Below, piece after piece: positions 13,918 through 21,395 of a stretch of 25,882 nt of DNA. The notes beneath the pieces were generated by a model. That model worked only from the letters and a program-made list of their open reading frames with translations. It did not search any database and was not told the DNA's origin. Position 1 is the stretch's first letter, and each line of letters opens with the position of its first letter. The translations under genes and the position numbers were made by a program. This DNA is from a virus. The stretch covers positions 1-25,882 of the IMG/VR virus record IMGVR_UViG_3300042141_000130; one strand, written 5' to 3'.

Positions 13918-14952
13918 ATGGCAGAAACACCATTTTTTTATGAATTAGACCAAGTAAGTGAAGCTGATTTAAACAGGATACCTGTTGGAAGAGGGGGTGC
14001 TCAATTCAGCAAATTCTTAATAGATCAAGGAAGAAATCCTGGTTTGACACTATTAACATCTCCTAAAAGTAATACAAAAATTAAAAAAAACATGACTTCT
14101 ACAAACCCAATGGCTCGTTTGTCTTACCAAGCCAGCATGAATTTATCTCCAGCTAGGTCTTCTGGAGTTACAGATACCTGCGGTTCTTGTTCAACCGCGG
14201 GTTGTCGCAATAACTGCATTAATGACACTCATCAAATGTCTGGACCAGATCAACAGGCAGCACAGATTAATCGTACAAAATTTGGCGTTTTGCATCCAGA
14301 TTTGTTTTTAGCAACTCTCAGAGATGAATTAAGCCAACATAGTGAAAAGGCGTATGCTTTAGGTTTACACCCCGTAGCACGTTTAAATACAATTTCGGAC
14401 ACAGCTTTTCATAGGTTAAAAGTTGCTCCAATTATTATTGGTCAATATGCGGAAGCTCCAAAGGGTTTGGATTTACCTAAAGAAATTAGGCATCTTCCAG
14501 GAATGACTTTTAACGAATATTCAAAAGAAAATATGCGTGATGTACGTGGAGTTCCTGAACCAGATCCTGTTTATGCACACCACCATATAGCCCACAGCGC
14601 AAGCGAATTAACTACAGCAGGTCGTGTTGCCGAACTTATAAAACAAAATAGGAATGTGTATTTCCCAGTTGATAGATCAAGGGGTCCTGCTCATGTTTAC
14701 CCATATACGACATTTAAAGACTTAAAAACAGGAGCAGAGGTTACAGCACCTTCTTTTGATGCAGATCGTGATGACGCTAGATGGGCAGATCCTGAAAAAG
14801 CATCTTTTGGTGTTTTTGCTGAAAAGAAACGTGGTCATTATTCTAAAGGATTAATAATAAACCCACACACTAACGAACACGGTTTTATACGTGAAAACAT
14901 ACCTGGACAAAATGTTTCCCTTAGCCGCAAACCTTCTCGTAAGCAGTTGTAA
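13918..14952 (+). CDS. GP88-family phage protein
   Basis: 344 residues from the ATG at 13918, with GGGAG (13905-13909) upstream; the longer frame from 13861 lies inside the previous gene. The protein follows the pattern I know as the phage 'gene product 88' (GP88) family: MNLSPARSSG, a cysteine cluster C88-x2-C91-x4-C96-x3-C100, QINRTKFG with LFLATLRDEL, then VARLNTISD (compare the family's RLNGTSD), MTFNEYSKE, and a late segment around DRDDARWADP, SFGVFAEKKRGHYS and LIINPH. The family is widespread in actinophages and other phages and has no established function; the conserved cysteines suggest a metal or Fe-S site. It lies between terminase-proximal unknowns and the lysis genes. Confidence 0.78.
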   Translation: MAETPFFYELDQVSEADLNRIPVGRGGAQFSKFLIDQGRNPGLTLLTSPKSNTKIKKNMTSTNPMARLSYQASMNLSPARSSGVTDTCGSCSTAGCRNNCINDTHQMSGPDQQAAQINRTKFGVLHPDLFLATLRDELSQHSEKAYALGLHPVARLNTISDTAFHRLKVAPIIIGQYAEAPKGLDLPKEIRHLPGMTFNEYSKENMRDVRGVPEPDPVYAHHHIAHSASELTTAGRVAELIKQNRNVYFPVDRSRGPAHVYPYTTFKDLKTGAEVTAPSFDADRDDARWADPEKASFGVFAEKKRGHYSKGLIINPHTNEHGFIRENIPGQNVSLSRKPSRKQL

Positions 14953-14954
14953 TT

Positions 14955-15167
14955 ATGACTGACGCTTGGGCAATAGTTATCGCTGCGTCTATTCCTGTTT
15001 TGGCTACAGGAATTGGTTGGGTAATAAAACTTTTGTTCAACCTTGCAAAAACAAACAGAGACGATCATAACAAGGTTATGGAAGAAATGCAAGTTTTAAC
15101 AAAAAGCGTCAAGAAGGTAGGAAAGAAACTAGATAAACACATAGATTGGCATGCATATGAAAAATAA
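14955..15167 (+). CDS. Small membrane protein, one helix plus coiled coil (holin candidate)
   Basis: 70 residues. One membrane helix near the N-terminus (residues 5-28, WAIVIAASIPVLATGIGWVI) is followed by a charged, coiled-coil-like helix (NRDDHNKVMEEMQVLTKSVK) and a His-rich end (HIDWHAYEK). This layout of one helix, then a cytoplasmic coiled coil, resembles the second small lysis-cassette membrane protein of actinophages (DUF2746-like). It starts 2 bases after GP88 and overlaps the next membrane protein, which is followed directly by the endolysin. A holin or holin-modulating role is inferred from this context. Confidence 0.78.
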   Translation: MTDAWAIVIAASIPVLATGIGWVIKLLFNLAKTNRDDHNKVMEEMQVLTKSVKKVGKKLDKHIDWHAYEK

Positions 15168-15441
15168 AGATTTGCTTGTTAATGTCCTTCTTAGAATCCT
15201 TGCAACATTTGCGGCATCAGGTTTGGGCGTAATTGGTGCAGGAGCAATCGCTGGAGTTCCGTTGTGGAAAGCCTGTTTTATGGCAGGAATTGCAGGCGTG
15301 GCATTTGTTGTTGAAGGTTTGTCTCGTTCATTCTTAGATGATGGTAAACTTACGCTTTCTGAAATCAACGACGTCTTCAATAAAGTAGACGGAAAAGATT
15401 CAACAGTAGAAGAAAAACCAACAAAACCAAAGGCTAAATAA
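15151..15441 (+). CDS. Holin-like two-helix membrane protein
   Basis: 96 residues, or 94 if the ATG at 15157 is used; neither start has a clear ribosome binding site and both lie within the previous gene's end. Two membrane helices (about residues 11-33, VLLRILATFAASGLGVIGAG; and 38-57, WKACFMAGIAGVAFVVEGLS) precede an EF-hand-like acidic stretch (DDGKLTLSEINDVFNKVD) and a Lys/Pro-rich tail. This matches small actinophage holins, which open the inner membrane so the endolysin can reach the wall. Its stop overlaps the endolysin start by one base (TAATG), making a compact lysis cassette. Confidence 0.85.
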   Translation: MHMKNKDLLVNVLLRILATFAASGLGVIGAGAIAGVPLWKACFMAGIAGVAFVVEGLSRSFLDDGKLTLSEINDVFNKVDGKDSTVEEKPTKPKAK

Positions 15442-16208
15442 TGAACAAAGTTGCTTGGGATTATATTGTTCCTATTAAAATGCCAGCCGATTTGAAAGGA
15501 GTTGAACCTGGAAAACTGCCCGAATCATTACTCAGAGCAATCCCAACAGGAGGAAAACTCCACTGGCTTGCAGCAAACGCATGGAACGCAATGGTCGCCA
15601 AAGCCAAAGCCGACGGAATTGAACTCAAGCCCACGTCATCTGGCGACCTCTATCGCAGTTACGAGTCGCAACTGGCGAGTTTTAAACAGCGCTACGTTCT
15701 GGAACCAATTCAGGGAACCAGCACAAAAACATTTGAAGGAAAAACTTGGTACCTGAAAAAAGGTATGGCAATGCTTGCCACCCCAGGAAAATCAAATCAT
15801 AATCTTGGTCTTGCCGTTGACGTGCACTCAGCAAGTGAGCCAAAGCGTCTTAATTGGTTAATTGCCAATGTTAAAGATTTTGGATTTTCGTGGGAAGTGG
15901 TTCCCAGCGAACCTTGGCATTTGCGCTACGTATGTGGTGATACACCACCTCCAGCCGTTGTTGCTTATGCTGCTGGGCAACCAGCACCTGCTGCAAGCAC
16001 AGCAGCAGCTCCGGTAGCTGACGTTTCTAAGGACGCAAACAAAGAACTTCAACAAGCCCTTAAAGACAAAGGTTTTTACAACGGGGCAATTGATGGCGAT
16101 CTTGGTCCAAAAACTCAAGAAGCTGTCAAAGCGTTCAAGGTTGCAAACAAGCTTAACGCCGACTCCGTCGTTGGTCCAAAAGTAAAAGAACTTCTAGGCC
16201 TAAATTAG
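15441..16208 (+). CDS. Endolysin: M15 (VanY-type) peptidase with peptidoglycan-binding domain
   Basis: 255 residues. Residues 30-167 form an M15 D,D-carboxypeptidase/L-alanyl-D-glutamate-peptidase-like zinc domain: YRSYESQ (residues 71-77), SNHNLGLAVDVH with zinc ligands H120 and D127, and EPWHLRYV with catalytic E157 and ligand H160. A Pro/Ala linker (170-195) leads to a PG_binding_1 domain (200-255: ELQQALKDKGFYNGAIDGDL, GPKTQEAVKAFK, VVGPKVKELLGL). It cleaves peptide links in the host wall at lysis. There is no signal peptide, so it needs the upstream holins to cross the membrane. Sampled codons are more GC-rich than in several neighbours. The gene overlaps the holin gene by one base. Confidence 0.95.
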   Translation: MNKVAWDYIVPIKMPADLKGVEPGKLPESLLRAIPTGGKLHWLAANAWNAMVAKAKADGIELKPTSSGDLYRSYESQLASFKQRYVLEPIQGTSTKTFEGKTWYLKKGMAMLATPGKSNHNLGLAVDVHSASEPKRLNWLIANVKDFGFSWEVVPSEPWHLRYVCGDTPPPAVVAYAAGQPAPAASTAAAPVADVSKDANKELQQALKDKGFYNGAIDGDLGPKTQEAVKAFKVANKLNADSVVGPKVKELLGLN

Positions 16209-16224
16209 ACATTACAACACTCTA

Positions 16225-16253
16225 TTGACGACCTGTCGCGGAGTTGATAGTAT
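16225..16253 (+). promoter_or_regulatory. Sigma-70-type promoter, TTGACG-17 bp-TAGTAT
   Basis: This is the best promoter seen in the window: -35 TTGACG (16225-16230), a 17-base spacer and -10 TAGTAT (16248-16253). It lies in the only intergenic gap of the region, right after the endolysin. The expected transcription start is about 16260, exactly the A of the next ATG, so the transcript would be leaderless. It would drive the group from 16260 into the head genes. Confidence 0.72.
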
Positions 16254-16259
16254 GCCTGT

Positions 16260-16403
16260 ATGCGGGTTTCAGACATTGATCTAATAGTTTATTTCTTACG
16301 AAAAGTTTATCCAGGAAAAATGGAAGAACAAAAGTTAGTAGACTTAATAGACAAGCTGTTGTTGGAGAAAAAAAACAAATTGGCTAAAAAGGAACCAAAA
16401 TGA
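16260..16403 (+). CDS. Tiny hypothetical protein, likely leaderless
   Basis: 47 residues (MRVSDIDLIVYFLRKVYPGK, then a Lys/Leu/Glu-rich helix ending KEPK). The ATG lies six bases after the TAGTAT -10 element and no Shine-Dalgarno sequence is present, which fits leaderless translation. The stop overlaps the next ATG (ATGA), so it may serve to couple translation into the HTH-like gene. The second half is probably one basic amphipathic helix. No family recognised. Confidence 0.62.
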   Translation: MRVSDIDLIVYFLRKVYPGKMEEQKLVDLIDKLLLEKKNKLAKKEPK

Positions 16404-16693
16404 CAAAAGGTACACAAGAAGAAACGCTTCTTTCAAAATTAGCGGTGATGTCAAAATCAGTTGAGGCACCTTGTCCGTTGGGGAAGATTTACAAAAGATT
16501 GGACAAAGAGACAGCGCAGGCTTTTCTGTCAGCGTTACAAAGTCCGGCCTCATCAAGCGAAATACACAGGGCTTTAATTTCAGAAGGATTTTCAATATCA
16601 AGAACCACAATCAACCATAAACGTCATTGTTTTAAAGCGGGAACAGATGATCAATGTTTATGCTTTCCGAATAACTTGGAGAACAAACAATGA
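16400..16693 (+). CDS. Helix-turn-helix-like small protein
   Basis: 97 residues with ATGA overlaps at both ends. The core, LDKETAQAFLSALQSPASSS followed by EIHRALISEGFSISRTTINH and KRHCF, has the spacing of a helix-turn-helix: a first helix, then IHRALISEG, a turn, and a recognition-like helix ISRTTINHKRH. Proteins with this pattern, ending in a basic His/Arg/Cys stretch, are common small DNA-binding proteins in actinophages. It could be a transcription regulator of its own operon or the missing small terminase subunit; sequence alone does not decide. Further cysteines (C50 region, QCLCF) could bind metal. Confidence 0.65.
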   Translation: MTKGTQEETLLSKLAVMSKSVEAPCPLGKIYKRLDKETAQAFLSALQSPASSSEIHRALISEGFSISRTTINHKRHCFKAGTDDQCLCFPNNLENKQ

Positions 16694-17859
16694 GTAATTT
16701 GCAAAGCAAATTAAATAACATCACGTCTGAACAAGAAAAGAAACAACGCAAAGATAAATTGCTTAGTTCTTTGGCAGACGTGTTACTGGAAAAAGACATT
16801 GATGTATCGGAGATAGGTGACCTTAAGAAAGTTACTGTTACACAACGTTTTTCTAAAGACAAAGAAGGAGAACCACAAACCCAAGAAACAGTTGTTGTTC
16901 AACTGTCTCCTAGATGGGAGGTTGGTCCAGAGTGGCCGTTGGTTAAACAAGGTCCATCTTTTAAAATTCCTGTAAACAAAACGTCGTCTAAACCAGTTAC
17001 TGGTTTTAAAACGTGTGTTGTTGTTCCTGATTTACAAATAGGTTTCTATCGTGGTAGGTCTGGAGAATTAGAAGCAACCCATGACGAAAAAGCAATCTCT
17101 GTTTCATTGGCAATAATCAAAACAGTAAAGCCAGAAGTAATTGTTTGTGTTGGTGACAATTTAGATTTACCAGAAATGGGAAAGTATCTTACATACCCAG
17201 CGTATGCACAAACAACACAGGCATCAATTGACAGAGCAACTGCTTTTTGTGCAGAGATGCGAAACGCTGCTCCAAACGCGCAAATTGTTTGGTTAGCAGG
17301 TAACCACGAAGAAAGAATGCCTAAATATTTACTTACTAACGCTGGCGCTGCTTATGGGTTGCGAAAAGGAAATATCCCAGAATCTTGGCCCGTATTGAGT
17401 GTTCCATATCTTTGCCGAATGGATGAATTTGGTGTTGAGTACCGACCAGGGTATCCAGCTTCAGATTTTTGGATTAATGAAAAACTTCGTGTTATTCATG
17501 GAGATAGAGTTAAGTCAAGTGGTTCAACTGCTCACGTATATCTCAACCAAGAAAAGACATCGGTAATTTATGGACACATTCACAGGATTGAAACTGCATA
17601 TAAGACTAGAGAAGACTTTGACGGTCCTCGCACAATCATGGCGGCGTCGCCTGGTTGTCTCGCTCGCATTGATGGTGCTATCCCTTCTACTAAAGGTGGT
17701 GTAGATTTAGATGGGCGTCCGTTGGTTCGGTATGAGAACTGGCAGCAAGGTCTTGGTGTAGTTACTTATGAAGACACTGGAGCACATAAGTTTGCTTACG
17801 AAGTAATTCCAATTTACGATGGTTGGGCAATGTACCACGGCAAAGAGTACAGTGCTTAA
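16690..17859 (+). CDS. Calcineurin-like metallophosphoesterase
   Basis: 389 residues. About 105 N-terminal residues, partly charged and helical, precede the catalytic domain. The five metal-binding blocks are visible: D114-L-Q116 (VVPDLQIGF), G155-D156-N157 (CVGDNLDL), G204-N205-H206-E207 (LAGNHEER), H270-G-D (VIHGDRV) and G295-H296-I-H298 (YGHIHRI). The usual first-block DxH is DxQ here, a variant also common in other phage members (PDTQ type). The family hydrolyses phosphate mono- or diesters with two metal ions; substrates may be nucleic acid, nucleotide or phosphoprotein. GGAG (16679-16682) serves as ribosome binding site and the start overlaps the HTH-like gene by four bases. Confidence 0.9.
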   Translation: MSNLQSKLNNITSEQEKKQRKDKLLSSLADVLLEKDIDVSEIGDLKKVTVTQRFSKDKEGEPQTQETVVVQLSPRWEVGPEWPLVKQGPSFKIPVNKTSSKPVTGFKTCVVVPDLQIGFYRGRSGELEATHDEKAISVSLAIIKTVKPEVIVCVGDNLDLPEMGKYLTYPAYAQTTQASIDRATAFCAEMRNAAPNAQIVWLAGNHEERMPKYLLTNAGAAYGLRKGNIPESWPVLSVPYLCRMDEFGVEYRPGYPASDFWINEKLRVIHGDRVKSSGSTAHVYLNQEKTSVIYGHIHRIETAYKTREDFDGPRTIMAASPGCLARIDGAIPSTKGGVDLDGRPLVRYENWQQGLGVVTYEDTGAHKFAYEVIPIYDGWAMYHGKEYSA

Positions 17860-17864
17860 AACAC

Positions 17865-18500
17865 ATGACAACAATTATTGCTATTCAAGGAGATGGGTTC
17901 TCAGTAATTTGTGCTGACTCTCGTATTAGTGATTCTTACTCTGATGGATTGATATCTCAAATAGGAACTTTGCGTGAAGGTTCTGGAAAAGTGGCTGTCA
18001 ATGGAAAATACTTATTGGCAACTGCTGGCGACCTTAGAGCAATCAATATTCTTCAACATGTATTTCAACCACCTACGCCAACACCCAACACTAAAGGTAA
18101 AAAACTAGATCAGTTTATTACTAGCAAATTCATTCCGGCACTAAGAGAATGTTTTGATTCTCAGGGATACTCAGTTCCTGATCGTGATGATAAAGAACAT
18201 ATGGCTGAGCAAGGGTCAACTATTCTTTTGGCAATCAACGGAACTCTGTACTTAATTGATGGGGATTATTCGTGGTATTCCGACTTTACAGGACTTTACG
18301 CAATTGGCACTGGTTCGTCATACGCTCTTGGGGCATTACAAGCTTTAGTGCACAATAAAAAGCAGACGGTAAACCAAGCAAAATCCAACGCTATAAAAGC
18401 CATTGCAATCTCTGCTAAGTTTGACCCATACACGGGTGCGCCTTATCACACCTTTGTGCAAGAATACGAAGTGCGCAGTAAATCGCGTAAACCTGTATAA
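17865..18500 (+). CDS. HslV/proteasome beta-like Ntn-hydrolase peptidase
   Basis: 211 residues from the ATG at 17865. This start places Thr directly after Met (MTTIIAIQGDG), as in HslV (MTTI...), where Met removal exposes the catalytic Thr1. D18 in VICADSRIS then corresponds to mature Asp17, and K42 in GSGKVAVNGKYLLATAGD to the active-site Lys, allowing for a short insertion. Later features also fit: STILLAINGTLYLID, YAIGTGSSYALGALQAL (compare IGSGGPYA in HslV) and AIAISAKFDPYTG. Known relatives form ring peptidases fed by an ATPase; none is encoded here. Similar proteins occur in other actinobacterial phages without assigned function. The start lacks a good ribosome binding site. It lies two genes before the portal. 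Confidence 0.82.
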   Translation: MTTIIAIQGDGFSVICADSRISDSYSDGLISQIGTLREGSGKVAVNGKYLLATAGDLRAINILQHVFQPPTPTPNTKGKKLDQFITSKFIPALRECFDSQGYSVPDRDDKEHMAEQGSTILLAINGTLYLIDGDYSWYSDFTGLYAIGTGSSYALGALQALVHNKKQTVNQAKSNAIKAIAISAKFDPYTGAPYHTFVQEYEVRSKSRKPV

Positions 18501-18528
18501 TTAACAAACCAACAAAAGGAGTAATACC

Positions 18529-18780
18529 ATGAAAACAGCTCATGTAGACGCAACAGCAAAAGGAGCCTTGTTAGGCTTGTTGACATATGTCGGCACAAAA
18601 TACGACGTTTCAGCAGAAGTAGTAGCTGCCTGTGTTCCAGTAGCAGCGCTTGCTTTGTCATTTATTTCAACTAAAATCGGTGACAAAAACACAACCATGT
18701 TGATTGACTTGGCTACTAAAGCCGTAGCCGCAGCCCCAGCAAAGCCTGTTGCCAAAAAAGCCCCAGCAAAAAAGAAGTAA
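18529..18780 (+). CDS. Small membrane protein with Lys/Ala/Pro tail (holin-like)
   Basis: 83 residues with a strong Shine-Dalgarno sequence (AAAGGAG, 18515-18521). A hydrophobic segment at residues 11-23 (KGALLGLLTYVGT) and a longer one at 31-49 (VVAACVPVAALALSFISTKI) suggest one or two membrane passes. The last 20 residues are a basic tail (AAPAKPVAKKAPAKKK) like those on histone-like proteins or holins. It looks like the small holins of actinophages, but it is separated from the endolysin by 2.3 kb and sits beside the Ntn peptidase and portal. A second holin or a head-assembly membrane helper are both possible. Confidence 0.65.
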   Translation: MKTAHVDATAKGALLGLLTYVGTKYDVSAEVVAACVPVAALALSFISTKIGDKNTTMLIDLATKAVAAAPAKPVAKKAPAKKK

Positions 18781-18810
18781 TATCTTATTACTTTTTTAAA
18801 GAGGTTTTAA

Positions 18811-20505
18811 ATGCCTATTGATTTTTGGTCTCCGTCTTATAGGGCTGCATCTAGCGACTTAACAGTTGCTATTAGTCCTTTAGGACTAGTTGAACTTGCC
18901 GACGAAGAGTTTGAAGTTCACGGCCCACGCCTTAATCGCTATTCGGCTGCATGGGCTTGGTATCTAGGACACCACTGGTCATACCGTCGTGAGATGGGCG
19001 ACAACAACATAACGATGAACTATGTCCGAACAATGTCGGACTTCATCACCAATTTTTGTTTTGGTAAAGGAATTCAATTTAAAGTTCCAGAACAAAATCA
19101 AGCAATCATTCCACGACTTCTTCACGAGATTTGGGATAATCAAAACAACAAGCATTATCTGCTTTGGCAGATGGGGCAACTAGCCAGTGTTACTGGAGAT
19201 TGTTTTGTAAAAGTTGCGTATGATGAACCGTACACGGATGGTGCTGGCGTTATGCGCCCTGGACGTGTTCGCATTTTGCCTCTTAACCCAGCGCACTGTT
19301 TCCCTGAATATCACCCACATGATCGTGAACGTTTGCTGCGGTTTAAACTTAAATATCGGTTTTGGGGTACATCTCCAGAAGGTACTCGTCAGGTTTACAC
19401 CTTTACAGAAATCCTTACCGACGAATTAGTTCAACAATATGTAAACGACGAGCTAATTGATTCATATCCAAACCCAATTGGAACAGTTCCTATTGTTCAT
19501 ATTCCAAACATCACAATCACTTCATCACCTTGGGGTCAATCAGACATCTGGGATGTAATCCAACTAAACCGTGAGTTGAATGAAAAGATGACTGAAGTTT
19601 CAGACATCATTAACTATCACGCTGCTCCCGTAACAATTATCACTGGTGCAAAAGCAAGCCAACTTGAGCGAGGTCCAAAGAAAGTTTGGGCTGGTTTGCC
19701 AAAGGATGCACAAGTATTTAACCTTGAATCTCGTGGAGAAATGGCTGGAGCTCTTGAGTACATCCAGATGATAAAGAGAGCAATGCATGAAATTACTGGT
19801 GTTCCAGAAACAGCATTGGGACAATTTCAACCAGTATCTAACACTTCTGGTGTTGCTTTAGCAATTCAGTATCAACCTTTAATGAACCGTTATCAAATGA
19901 AGAAAGTTCACTTTACTAATGGTTTAGAGAAACTTAATGAAATTATCATTAGAACAGCGGCGGTGTTTATGCCAGAACTTTTAATGTACGACCCATCACA
20001 ATCCGCAATGCCGGAAGCAGATCAACTAACTCAATTAGATCCAATGGACCCAAATACATATAAGACAACAATCCATTGGCCAGAACCCCTTCCTGTTGAT
20101 GCTCTTATCAAACTTAATGAAGCACAAGCAAAGATGGCCTTAGGTATTGAGTCTAAGAAAGGTGCGCTTCGTTCATTAGGTGAAGAGTTCCCGAATGAGA
20201 AGATGATTGAAATTTTTGATGAACTTATGGACGATGCAATTGATCAAGGTGCACTTGATATGGTACGTGCACAGATTGGTCAAGCAGTGATGCTTGCTAC
20301 GGGCCTATTGCCTGATGCCTCTGGTATGCAAACGACTTCTGCTGGAGGTGCTAATGTATCTAGTGCGGGAAGTTCGGGAACGGGCGGACCGCTTCCAGGT
20401 GTTGGTGGTATTCCACCAATTGAGGAAGATCTAATTAATAAAATGACTAGTCGGGCATATGGCGCAAGGTTTGCACAGCGTCGTATTCCTGATGAAGACA
20501 AATAA
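18811..20505 (+). CDS. Portal protein (SPP1 gp6-like)
   Basis: 564 residues, within the portal size range, with an AAAGAGG ribosome binding site (18798-18804). Typical features are an N-terminal wing start (WAWYLGHHWSYRREMGDNN, ITMNYVRTMSDFITNFCFGK), SVTGDCFVKVAYDEP, the hydrophobic IPIVHI-like core (TVPIVHIPNI), and the stem/crown helices after PETALGQFQPVSNTSGVALA. The C-terminal 50 residues are Gly/Ser/Pro-rich and flexible. Portals form the dodecameric ring at one capsid vertex through which TerL threads DNA and to which the neck attaches. Position before scaffold and capsid genes is the standard order and supports the call. Confidence 0.93.
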   Translation: MPIDFWSPSYRAASSDLTVAISPLGLVELADEEFEVHGPRLNRYSAAWAWYLGHHWSYRREMGDNNITMNYVRTMSDFITNFCFGKGIQFKVPEQNQAIIPRLLHEIWDNQNNKHYLLWQMGQLASVTGDCFVKVAYDEPYTDGAGVMRPGRVRILPLNPAHCFPEYHPHDRERLLRFKLKYRFWGTSPEGTRQVYTFTEILTDELVQQYVNDELIDSYPNPIGTVPIVHIPNITITSSPWGQSDIWDVIQLNRELNEKMTEVSDIINYHAAPVTIITGAKASQLERGPKKVWAGLPKDAQVFNLESRGEMAGALEYIQMIKRAMHEITGVPETALGQFQPVSNTSGVALAIQYQPLMNRYQMKKVHFTNGLEKLNEIIIRTAAVFMPELLMYDPSQSAMPEADQLTQLDPMDPNTYKTTIHWPEPLPVDALIKLNEAQAKMALGIESKKGALRSLGEEFPNEKMIEIFDELMDDAIDQGALDMVRAQIGQAVMLATGLLPDASGMQTTSAGGANVSSAGSSGTGGPLPGVGGIPPIEEDLINKMTSRAYGARFAQRRIPDEDK

Positions 20506-20556
20506 TTCGTTAACTACATCAGTAAATATTCGCTAAACAAAACATAGGAGAAAATT

Positions 20557-21360
20557 ATGGCAAAGCGAGAAACAGATGAAATCACCATCCCTGCAGTTGC
20601 AGTTGATGCGTTTAATGAGGCGGCTCAACAAGTAGCCCCAAGTAATCAAGTTACCCCAACGGGTAAAATCTTTTCTGAAACAGATGTGGAAAACATCCGT
20701 AAACAGGAAAAAGACAAGATGTACAAGCGTCTTGAAGAAGCCGATGCACGAGCAAAGGCCATGGAAGAGCAACTTAAAGTACTTGCTCAAGACCGTGAAG
20801 AAGCTATTAAAAAAGCTGAAGAAAAAGCCCGTGCTGAGGAAGAAATCCGCAAACAACGTGAGTTTGAAGAACTTACCTCTAAGCAATTGTTGGCCAAAAC
20901 CGAAGATGAGTTCAATGCCAAAATTAAGAACATTGACGCTGAATGGCAAGCTAGGTTTGCGGCAATTGAAGAGGATCGCAAGTCGCAGCAAGCATTGCTT
21001 GATAAAGAACGCGAATTGCGCGAATTAGAAACCTATCGTCAGCGCAAGATTCACGAGGAACAAGAGAATATCATTCCAGAATTGATTGATCTTGTCGCTG
21101 GTAACACCATTGAAGAGGTAGACGCTTCAGTAGATATCTTGCGCCAACGTAGTGCTGCTATACTTCAAAGTGTCCAACAAGCGACGCAACCACGCCAACT
21201 TAAAGGCGTATCGGTTACTTCGCCAGTGTCTGGACCAATGGAAAACCAACAGGAATACCAAACGTTGAACTCGGATGACATCCGAAACATGACAATGGAC
21301 CAGTATGTTAAAATGAGAGACAGGCTATTAAGTTCACGATCCAACAAGGGTCGTTTTTAA
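20557..21360 (+). CDS. Scaffolding-like capsid assembly protein
   Basis: 267 residues with TAGGAG upstream (20542-20547). It is highly charged and dominated by a long coiled coil, about residues 40-165 (KQEKDKMYKRLEEADARAKA, KKAEEKARAEEEIRKQREFE and onward). The C-terminal part is less charged (IIPELIDLVAGNTIEEVDAS), ending with MTMDQYVKMRDRLLSSRSNK. Lack of catalytic motifs, coiled-coil architecture and position between portal and major capsid protein are those of phage scaffolds, whose C-terminus binds the capsid protein and which leave the prohead before or during packaging. No protease domain is fused, so removal would need another route. Confidence 0.83.
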   Translation: MAKRETDEITIPAVAVDAFNEAAQQVAPSNQVTPTGKIFSETDVENIRKQEKDKMYKRLEEADARAKAMEEQLKVLAQDREEAIKKAEEKARAEEEIRKQREFEELTSKQLLAKTEDEFNAKIKNIDAEWQARFAAIEEDRKSQQALLDKERELRELETYRQRKIHEEQENIIPELIDLVAGNTIEEVDASVDILRQRSAAILQSVQQATQPRQLKGVSVTSPVSGPMENQQEYQTLNSDDIRNMTMDQYVKMRDRLLSSRSNKGRF

Positions 21361-21395
21361 GGTCCATATTCAATAGGAAATTTAGGAGATAAATT

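Noticed and set aside
20533-20991. 152-residue Phe/Leu-rich - strand frame opposite the scaffold gene
   Set aside because: It is the complement of Lys/Glu-rich coiled-coil codons; not a real membrane protein gene.
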